Shown one piece after another: positions 58,001-64,000 of a DNA stretch of 64,000 nucleotides (position 1 is its first letter; each line of letters begins with the position of its first letter). The DNA comes from Glycocaulis sp051859565 (lineage in GTDB: Bacteria; Pseudomonadota; Alphaproteobacteria; Caulobacterales; Maricaulaceae): NCBI RefSeq assembly GCF_051859565.1, contig NZ_JBHYFK010000009.1, forward strand, positions 6,129-70,128, read 5' to 3'. The notes under the pieces were generated by a model, which did not search any database, was not told the origin of the DNA, and was given only the letters and a program-made list of their open reading frames with translations. The position numbers were made by a program, and so were the translations under genes.

Positions 58001-59425
58001 ATGGCACACGACATTCTGGTCGTTGATGATGAAGCCGATATCCGCGAGCTGATCGGCGGCTTGCTTGAGGACGAGGGCTATATGGCCCGCTATGCCGGTG
58101 ACGCCGACGAGGCTCTGGCGGCTGTGCGTCAACGCAAACCCTCGCTGGCCATTCTGGATGTCTGGCTGCAGGGCAGCCGGCTGGACGGGATCGCCCTGCT
58201 CGACGAAATCCGCGCTGCCGATCCCGGCCTGCCAGTCATCGTGATTTCCGGGCACGGCACGATCGAGACCGCCGTGGCCGCCATCCGCAAGGGCGCTTAC
58301 GATTTCATCGAAAAGCCATTCAAGTCCGACAAGCTGCTGCTGACGGTGGAACGGGCGCTGGAAGCCAGCCAGCTGCGCAGGGAGGTCGCCGAGCTGCGCG
58401 CCCGCACTGAAATGCATAACGAGCTGATCGGAAGATCGACAGCTGCAAACCAGCTTCGTCAGACTATTGATAGAGTTGCGGCAGCAAATTCACGTATTTT
58501 GATAAGTGGCCCCGCTGGTTCCGGCAAGGAGCTGATCGCCCGGCTGATCCACGCGCGCTCCCCGCGTGCAGGCGGTAATTTTGTGCCTGTCAGCGCCGCC
58601 ATGATGAACCCGGACCGGGTTGAGGAAGAGCTTTTCGGTGCCGAGCGCGCGGATGGCGGCGTCGAACGCGTCGGCCTGCTGGAACAGGCCCATGGCGGGA
58701 CGCTATTCCTTGATGAAGTCGGGGACATGCCGCTCGCCACGCAAGGCAAGCTGCTGCGCATGCTGGTCGAGCAGCGCTTCCGGCGGCTGGGCGGCGGCGT
58801 CGATGTGGAAGTGAATGTACGTGTGCTGTCCTCCAGCTCGCGCGATCTGCGTTCGCTCATCAGCCAGGGACGCTTCCGGGAGGATCTCTATCACCGTCTG
58901 GCGGTCGTGCCGATTGATGTTCCGCCATTGTCGGACCGGCGCGAGGACATTCCGCTCCTGGTGAGCCACTTCCTGGAGCGTCTGACGGCGATGTCGGGGC
59001 TGACACCGCGCAAGATCGGGCCCGATGCCATGGCGGCGCTGCAGGCGCATAGCTGGCCGGGCAATGTCCGTCAGCTGCGCAACAATGTGGAACGCGTGCT
59101 CATTCTGGCAACCGGCGATCCCAATGAAGCCATCACGCTTGATGCGCTTCCTTCAGAGGTGGTGGGACGCGATAGCGGTCCTGGCGGACTGGATACAGAG
59201 CGAATGATTGCGCTGCCTCTGCGCGATGCGCGCGAGAATTTCGAACGTGAATACCTCAAGGCACAGATCAGCCGGTTTGGCGGCAATATCTCCAGGACGG
59301 CCACCTTTATCGGCATGGAGCGTTCCGCCCTTCACCGGAAGCTGAAAAGCCTAGGCGTGGGCGGTACCGACCGGCCTGGCGAGGGTGAAAGCGACGATAC
59401 ACCTGCGGCGGGGAGTGAAGGCTGA
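58001..59425 (+). CDS. ntrX: Response regulator NtrX
   Basis: A 474-aa NtrC-family regulator. It has a receiver with Asp53 in AILDVWLQGS, an AAA+ domain with intact Walker A (SGPAGSGKE, about 169-177) and Walker B (GGTLFLDEVGD), and FREDLYHRLAVVP. A C-terminal helix-turn-helix follows (GGNISRTATFIGMERSALHRKL). The loop that normally reads ELFGHERGAFTGA here reads ELFGAERADGGVERVG: the GAFTGA motif is missing, as reported for other alphaproteobacterial NtrX. Such proteins act as sigma70-type activators or repressors. It follows ntrY by 3 nt and overlaps trkA by 1 nt. Confidence 0.93.
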   Translation: MAHDILVVDDEADIRELIGGLLEDEGYMARYAGDADEALAAVRQRKPSLAILDVWLQGSRLDGIALLDEIRAADPGLPVIVISGHGTIETAVAAIRKGAYDFIEKPFKSDKLLLTVERALEASQLRREVAELRARTEMHNELIGRSTAANQLRQTIDRVAAANSRILISGPAGSGKELIARLIHARSPRAGGNFVPVSAAMMNPDRVEEELFGAERADGGVERVGLLEQAHGGTLFLDEVGDMPLATQGKLLRMLVEQRFRRLGGGVDVEVNVRVLSSSSRDLRSLISQGRFREDLYHRLAVVPIDVPPLSDRREDIPLLVSHFLERLTAMSGLTPRKIGPDAMAALQAHSWPGNVRQLRNNVERVLILATGDPNEAITLDALPSEVVGRDSGPGGLDTERMIALPLRDARENFEREYLKAQISRFGGNISRTATFIGMERSALHRKLKSLGVGGTDRPGEGESDDTPAAGSEG

Positions 59426-60798
59426 TGAAAGCCGTCGTCTGCGGAGCAGGGCGGGTCGGGTACGGCATCGCCCGCGAGCTGGCCGCCGAAGGCAATTCGG
59501 TCACAGTGGTGGACTGGTCGCAAACGCTCATCGACCGGGTGACTACCGACCTGGATGTGCGTGGTGTTGTCGGCCACGGCTCGCACCCGGATACGCTTGA
59601 GCGCGCCGGCATTGCCGATGCGGACCTGTTGGTCGCAGTTACTTATTCGGACGAGACCAACATGGTCGCGTGCCAGGTGGCGCATTCCCTATTCGATACC
59701 CCGCTGAAGATCGCGCGGGTGCGGGCCCAGAGCTATCTTGCGAAATCTTGGCGTGATCTCTTTGCCCGCGGTGCGCTGCCGATCGATGTGACGATCTCGC
59801 CGGAGCTGGAGGTTAGCCGCGCCATCCTGCAACGTCTGGAGACGCCGGGCGCATCGGCGACGGCGCCCTTTGCCAATAACCGCCTGCAGGTGCTGGGCCT
59901 GCGCGTGGATGAAGGCTCTCCTATTGCTGGTACGAACCGGGAGCATCTTCGCGAGTTGTTTCCCGATCTTGGCATGGATGTCGTCGGGGTGCGCCGGGAC
60001 AATGCGGTTTTTATTCCTGAAGAGCGCGACCCGCTGAGTGTGGGTGATGATGCCTATGTCGCCGTCGCGGGGCCGCACGTGCCGCGTGTGCTGGATGTGT
60101 TTGGTCATCAGGTGCAGCGCGCGCGCCGCGTGGTGATTATCGGCGCGGGCAATATAGGGGTGTATGTCGCCCGCGCGCTGGAGCGCATGGCGGGGGTGCG
60201 TGTCCGCGTCATCGAGGCAGACAAGGCGCAGGCAGAAAAGGCCGCCGACAGTCTTTCGCGCACCGTTGTGCTGCATGGTGACGGGCTTGACCGCCGCCTG
60301 CTGCGCGAGGCGGGAGTAGAGGATGCGGAGCTGGCGATCTGCCTGACCAATGACGACAAGGTGAACCTGCTCTCGGCCGTCATGGCCAAGCGTGAAGGTG
60401 CGCAACGCACGCTCTGCCTGGTCAACGAGCCGGGGCTGAAGGATGTACGCAGTGAGTTGGGGATCGACATCATGATCGATCCGCGCGGCGTCACGGTCTC
60501 CACCATCCTTCAGCATATTCGCCGCGGCCGGATTACCGGCCTGCAGACGCTGGCTGACGGTCAGGCCGAGGCTCTGGAAGGTGTGGCGCTCGCGACATCA
60601 CCGCTGGTGGGCAAATCTCTGCGGGATCTGGACCTGCCCGAGGATGTGTCGGTCTGCGCGCTTGTACGCGGCGACAAGGTCTATTTCCGCAATGACAAGG
60701 TGACCATCGAGACCAATGACCGGCTGGTGGTGTTCGCGCTGAAAGCTGCGGTGCCGAAGGTTGAGCAGCTGTTCCGGGTCTCCCTGGAATACTTCTGA
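59425..60798 (+). CDS. trkA: Trk potassium uptake regulatory protein TrkA
   Basis: Cytoplasmic NAD-binding gate of the Trk K+ transporter. The 457-aa protein has two RCK units: the first starts AVVCGAGRVGYGIARELAAEG, the second VVIIGAGNIGVYVARALE at about residue 236; each is followed by a TrkA_C domain. The overlap of its start with the ntrX stop shows operon coupling. trkH is directly downstream. Confidence 0.95.
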   Translation: MKAVVCGAGRVGYGIARELAAEGNSVTVVDWSQTLIDRVTTDLDVRGVVGHGSHPDTLERAGIADADLLVAVTYSDETNMVACQVAHSLFDTPLKIARVRAQSYLAKSWRDLFARGALPIDVTISPELEVSRAILQRLETPGASATAPFANNRLQVLGLRVDEGSPIAGTNREHLRELFPDLGMDVVGVRRDNAVFIPEERDPLSVGDDAYVAVAGPHVPRVLDVFGHQVQRARRVVIIGAGNIGVYVARALERMAGVRVRVIEADKAQAEKAADSLSRTVVLHGDGLDRRLLREAGVEDAELAICLTNDDKVNLLSAVMAKREGAQRTLCLVNEPGLKDVRSELGIDIMIDPRGVTVSTILQHIRRGRITGLQTLADGQAEALEGVALATSPLVGKSLRDLDLPEDVSVCALVRGDKVYFRNDKVTIETNDRLVVFALKAAVPKVEQLFRVSLEYF

Positions 60799-60802
60799 TC
60801 CC

Positions 60803-62200
60803 ATGCAGCCCTCTCCCCGCACGATACGCGCCCTGGGCTGGAGTTGGCTCACGATCGGTCTGTTTGCGCTGCCGGTGACACTTTATGCCACCGCCATGGG
60901 CGAAGTGGTGGCCGCGCGCGGGCTGGGCGCCAGCGCCCTGATTGGCATATTTGCAGGGGGCGGGTGTCTGGTGGCTACAGCTGGGCTTGACCGCCGGGTT
61001 CGCGCGCCGGCTGCCTTGCGCCTGCTTATTCTTGGCTGGATTACCGGCCCGCTAGTGGTGGCACCCTCTTTCGGAACCGTATCTGACGGGTGGGTAGAAG
61101 CGATCTTCGAGGCGGCCTCTGCGCTGACAACCACGGGTGCCACACTGACCGAGCCGGACGCGATGCCGCGCAGTCTGGTCGTCTGGCGCTCCATGCTGCA
61201 ATGGCTGGGCGGACTGGCAACGCTGGTACTCGCAGTCACGGTGCTCGCGGGGCTGGACGACCGCCGCGCCGGCCTGCGCCGGTCATCACTTCTGACCATC
61301 GATAGCGGCGATCTGTTCTCAAATCTGGGCCGCGCCCTTATCCGCCTGGGCGGTGTCTATGCCGGGCTTACCGTGATCGGCTTTCTGGCGCTGGCATTTG
61401 CCGGAGCGAGCAGCTTTGAAGCGCTCAATCTCTCGCTTTCGGGCATTTCCACGGGCGGCTATCTGCCCCGTGGCGGGGAATTGACAGAATGGCTGCCCTG
61501 GCCCGCGATAACCGTGCTTGCCGTGCTTTGCGTGCTGGGGGCGGGGAATATGGCGGTGCTGTATGAGCATGTGTCGCGCGGGCGGGTTACCCGCCGGTTC
61601 GGTGATGTCCGGGCCATGCTGATCCTCTCTGCAGTCTGCGGGGTGCTCCTTGCTGTACTGGCCAGCCCCGCTGCCGGTCTTGCTGGCTTTTTCGACGCGC
61701 TGTTTGCGGTCACGACGTCGGGCTATTCAGTCAGTCCTGCAGGCGCGGGCCTGCCCGTGATTGCCCTTTTGATGCTGGCGCTAGCCGGTGGCGCGGCCGT
61801 TTCCACATCGGGCGGTATCAAGATGGCGCGCCTGCGCCTGCTGGTCCGGCGGGCAGGGCGCGATATACTGCTGCTGGTCCAGCCCTCTGCGGCCGGTGGA
61901 TCACGCTTTGCCGGACGCGCGGTCAACGAGGCGGCTCTGGTATCGGTCTGGGCCTATGCGCTGGCCTATCCCGTGGTTCTGGCGCTCGGAGCGCTCGCGC
62001 TGGGCCCGTTTGCCGCCGATATGGGGATTGCCTGGTCGGTGGCTGGGGCTGCGCTGACAAATGCCGGGCCGATAGCGGGAGAAGCCTATGGTGATGTCGG
62101 TGCAGGCGGCCTGATAATCGCCTCGATCCTGATGATTCTCGGCCGGATCGAGATTCTGCCGTTTGCGGCGGTTGTGTTCCTTCTGTTTAGCGGAGACTGA
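60803..62200 (+). CDS. trkH: Trk potassium uptake channel subunit TrkH
   Basis: Ion-conducting partner of TrkA. The 465-aa membrane protein has four pore loops with the selectivity glycines: ASALTTTGATL, LSGISTGGYLP, FAVTTSGYSVS and AALTNAGPIAG, plus STSGGIKMARLRLL between the third and fourth. ATG 60803 starts 4 nt after the trkA stop. Together the two genes allow K+ uptake within the ntr block. Confidence 0.92.
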   Translation: MQPSPRTIRALGWSWLTIGLFALPVTLYATAMGEVVAARGLGASALIGIFAGGGCLVATAGLDRRVRAPAALRLLILGWITGPLVVAPSFGTVSDGWVEAIFEAASALTTTGATLTEPDAMPRSLVVWRSMLQWLGGLATLVLAVTVLAGLDDRRAGLRRSSLLTIDSGDLFSNLGRALIRLGGVYAGLTVIGFLALAFAGASSFEALNLSLSGISTGGYLPRGGELTEWLPWPAITVLAVLCVLGAGNMAVLYEHVSRGRVTRRFGDVRAMLILSAVCGVLLAVLASPAAGLAGFFDALFAVTTSGYSVSPAGAGLPVIALLMLALAGGAAVSTSGGIKMARLRLLVRRAGRDILLLVQPSAAGGSRFAGRAVNEAALVSVWAYALAYPVVLALGALALGPFAADMGIAWSVAGAALTNAGPIAGEAYGDVGAGGLIIASILMILGRIEILPFAAVVFLLFSGD

Positions 62201-62206
62201 CGCGTT

Positions 62207-63061
62207 ATGGCCCGCATCGCCTACGTAAACGGCTGCTACCTGCCCATCGATGCGCCGGCCATCCAGATCGAGGACCGCGGCTTTCAGTTTGCCGACGGTG
62301 TCTACGAGGTGTGGCTGGTACGGGACGGCCAGTTCCTCGACCATGCAGGTCATCTGGCGCGCCTGAAACGCTCGCTTGGTGAGCTGCGCATCGACTTGCT
62401 GATGAGCGACGCGGCGCTGGATATCGCCTTGCGTGAGACGCTGCGCCGCAACCGGCTGGGCGATGCGCTGGTCTATCTGCAGGTCACGCGCGGAGCTGCC
62501 AGGCGCGATCATGCCTTCCCGCTAAAACCCGTTCGTCCGACAATCGTCATCACGGTCCGGCCCGCCCCGCGTGCGCCGGTGGCTGCGCGGGCAGAAACGG
62601 GTATTGGCGTCATCACGACCAATGACATCCGCTGGAAACGCTGTGATATCAAAAGTATATCCCTTCTTCCTAACGTTCTGGCCAAACAGGCTGCTCGTGA
62701 AGCAGGGGCCTTTGAAGCCTGGCTGGTCAATACTGCGGGTGAGGTAACCGAGGGCAGTTCCAGCAATGCGTGGATCGTGACGGGCGAGGGGGCGCTGGTA
62801 ACCCGGCCCGCAGGCGATGACATCCTCAACGGCATTACACGCCAGCGTATTATCCGCATCGCGAAGGCCCAAGGACTGCGCTTGGAGGAGCGGGCTTTCA
62901 CGGTGGAGGAGGCGTTGAGCGCGCGCGAGGCGTTCATCAGCTCGGCCACCTCCATGGTGATGCCAGTCGTCAGCATTGACGGGCGGCCGGTAGCCAATGG
63001 CGCGCCGGGCTCGCTGGCAGGCGCGTTGAGAGAATCCTATGAAGCTGGCGACGAAGCCTGA
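62207..63061 (+). CDS. dat: D-amino-acid aminotransferase (class IV PLP)
   Basis: A 284-aa fold-type IV aminotransferase with the N-terminal EDRGFQFADGVYEV, YLQVTRGAARRDHAFP, the PLP lysine in RCDIKSISLLPNVLAKQ and EGSSSNAWIV. The RxH-like RRDHAFP pattern and RCDIKSISLLPNV are typical of D-alanine/D-amino-acid transaminases that supply D-Glu/D-Ala. Its place between trk and hfq is conserved in alphaproteobacteria. The substrate is inferred from family only. Confidence 0.9.
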   Translation: MARIAYVNGCYLPIDAPAIQIEDRGFQFADGVYEVWLVRDGQFLDHAGHLARLKRSLGELRIDLLMSDAALDIALRETLRRNRLGDALVYLQVTRGAARRDHAFPLKPVRPTIVITVRPAPRAPVAARAETGIGVITTNDIRWKRCDIKSISLLPNVLAKQAAREAGAFEAWLVNTAGEVTEGSSSNAWIVTGEGALVTRPAGDDILNGITRQRIIRIAKAQGLRLEERAFTVEEALSAREAFISSATSMVMPVVSIDGRPVANGAPGSLAGALRESYEAGDEA

Positions 63062-63165
63062 CCGCCGCATTCGCCCTACCCCATTGCAGGCGCGGCCAAC
63101 GCCCGCTACCTATGGCGTTCCTTGTGTGTGATGCCCTTTATGTGGGCGGGGAAAGGTGGATGGCC

Positions 63166-63426
63166 ATGTCGAACGATAAAAAACAGAACCTTCAGGACGT
63201 GTTTCTCAATACGGTCCGCAAGACCAAGACACCCTTGACGATTTTCCTGGTGAACGGGGTGAAGCTGCAGGGCATTGTCACCTGGTTTGACAATTTCTGC
63301 GTACTCCTGCGCCGCGACGGACAGGTCCAGCTCGTCTACAAACATGCGATCTCGACCATCATGCCGAGCCAGCCGGTTCAGCTGTTTGATGGCAATGAAG
63401 ACGGCCCTGACGGGGATAGCGATTGA
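63166..63426 (+). CDS. hfq: RNA chaperone Hfq
   Basis: An 86-aa Sm-like protein that pairs small RNAs with mRNAs. It begins MSNDKKQNLQDVFLN, then Sm1 (TPLTIFLVNGVKLQGIVTWFD) and Sm2 (QLVYKHAISTIMP); the YKHAIST proximal-face motif is intact. An acidic tail DGNEDGPDGDSD ends it. ATG 63166 is preferred over 63160 because GAAAGG is then nine bases upstream. hflX starts inside its stop codon. Confidence 0.97.
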   Translation: MSNDKKQNLQDVFLNTVRKTKTPLTIFLVNGVKLQGIVTWFDNFCVLLRRDGQVQLVYKHAISTIMPSQPVQLFDGNEDGPDGDSD

Positions 63427-64000
63427 CCGAAACTGCCCAGGCACCAACCCGTGCACTTGTAATCCACCCGCTGCCACCGGGCGCGGATGACAGCCGTGCC
63501 GATGCGCGTCTCGAGGAGGCCTCTGGCCTCGCCATCGCGCTGGGGCTTGAGGCCGTTGACGCCATCATCGAGCCGGTGCGCAAGCTGGAAGCGGGCACGT
63601 ATTTCGGCAAGGGCAAACTCGAAACCCTGCATGAGCGCATGCAGGCGCTTGAGGTGCAGGCTGTCATCATCGACACAGCTCTTTCGCCTGTCCAGCAACG
63701 CAATCTGGAGAAGCGCTGGCAGGTCAAGGTGATAGACCGCACCGGGCTGATCCTGGAAATTTTCGGTGAACGGGCCCGCACCCGCGAGGGCCGGCTGCAG
63801 GTGGAGCTGGCGCGCCTCACTTATGAGCGCTCGCGCCTGGTGCGCACCTGGACCCACCTGGAGCGTCAGCGCGGCGGCCGCGGCTTCCTGGCTGGCCCCG
63901 GTGAAACCCAGATCGAGACCGACCGCCGCTTGCTGGCCAGCAAGATGGCCAAGTTGCGCCGCGAGCTGGAGCAGGTAAAGCGCACGCGCGCCCTGCACCG
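63423..64000 (+). CDS. hflX: GTPase HflX, N-terminal part (cut by window edge)
   Basis: A ribosome-associated GTPase for stalled or hibernating ribosomes. The visible 192 residues match the HflX N-terminal domain: EASGLAIALGLEAVDAI, GTYFGKGKLETL, TALSPVQQRNLEKRWQVKVIDRTGLIL and the hallmark GGRGFLAGPGETQIETDRR, followed by the helical linker. The GTPase domain lies beyond the window. No ATG or GTG is near; the TTG at 63423, overlapping the hfq stop (TTGA), is the only fitting start, as expected for coupling to hfq. Confidence 0.93.
   Translation, partial: MTETAQAPTRALVIHPLPPGADDSRADARLEEASGLAIALGLEAVDAIIEPVRKLEAGTYFGKGKLETLHERMQALEVQAVIIDTALSPVQQRNLEKRWQVKVIDRTGLILEIFGERARTREGRLQVELARLTYERSRLVRTWTHLERQRGGRGFLAGPGETQIETDRRLLASKMAKLRRELEQVKRTRALH

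Noticed and set aside
56423..58417. 664-codon open frame on the minus strand
   Set aside because: Antisense to ntrY and ntrX, with no recognisable domain and typical shadow composition.
1..64000. tRNA, rRNA, CRISPR arrays, insertion sequences or prophage genes
   Set aside because: None was recognised by eye on either strand; a covariance or profile search would be needed to exclude small RNAs.

Overview
The window is about 64 kb of GC-rich (roughly 63-65 %) chromosomal DNA from an alphaproteobacterium. The best fit is a stalked or prosthecate-type marine lineage (Caulobacterales/Maricaulales/Hyphomonadaceae). This is inferred from the conserved block dusB-ntrB-ntrC-ntrY-ntrX-trkA-trkH-dat-hfq-hflX, a fused ispDF, a DivL with tyrosine in place of the H-box histidine, a perfect CtrA box, a SAM-II riboswitch and a class II DAHP synthase. 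No phage, integrase, transposase, CRISPR array, rRNA or tRNA was recognised. There is one short assembly gap (24 N at 40115-40138).

Layout. 1-4.5 kb (minus): sugar-nucleotide and LPS precursor genes rfbA (cut by the window edge), rfbB, a phosphomannomutase/phosphoglucomutase and kdsD. 4.7-6.8 kb (plus): gpmA overlapping a deaminase-only RibD, then a Phd/PemK-like toxin-antitoxin pair with its own promoter-operator. 6.8-13.4 kb: a GT4 glycosyltransferase, divergent putA, and a class I ribonucleotide reductase large subunit behind an NrdR-box-like site. 13.4-14.5 kb: an exported protein of unknown function behind a perfect CtrA box. 14.5-17.8 kb (minus): a methionine operon hom-metX-metB led by a SAM-II riboswitch. 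17.8-21.4 kb: a TonB-C lipoprotein, divL and a BrnT/XRE toxin-antitoxin pair. 21.5-24.7 kb: a FATP-type acyl-CoA synthetase, an XRE regulator and a BLUF blue-light sensor. 24.7-27.6 kb (minus): cydA-cydB-cydX, the bd oxidase. 28-30.8 kb: gor and a class II DAHP synthase with overlapping stop and start.

30.9-37.7 kb holds two tandem Alginate_exp-type outer-membrane porins and an opposing metal-uptake cluster (DUF2946, TonB receptor, PepSY membrane protein). 37.8-41.8 kb: HU, small membrane proteins, a hotdog thioesterase, a CurA-like reductase and a Gfo/Idh/MocA oxidoreductase. 41.8-46.8 kb: gltX, a palindromic repeat element, a phosphoribosyltransferase, a DUF1328 protein, tyrS and anmK. 46.9-49.1 kb: two beta-helix (bactofilin-like) envelope proteins, a lipoprotein and a multi-pass membrane protein, behind tandem palindromic operators. 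49.2-52.3 kb: lipA, a RatA/COQ10-like protein, CinA-C and ispDF. 52.3-64 kb: the long dus-ntr-trk-dat-hfq-hflX block.

Most genes are ordinary housekeeping. The parts most worth a second look are the 17-residue-repeat beta-helix gene pair with its operators, the CtrA-box gene of unknown function, the heavily degenerate NtrC, the BrnT-XRE module with an apparently leaderless toxin mRNA, the XRE/BLUF pair, and the 11-bp phased GTGAC repeats in front of the first porin.
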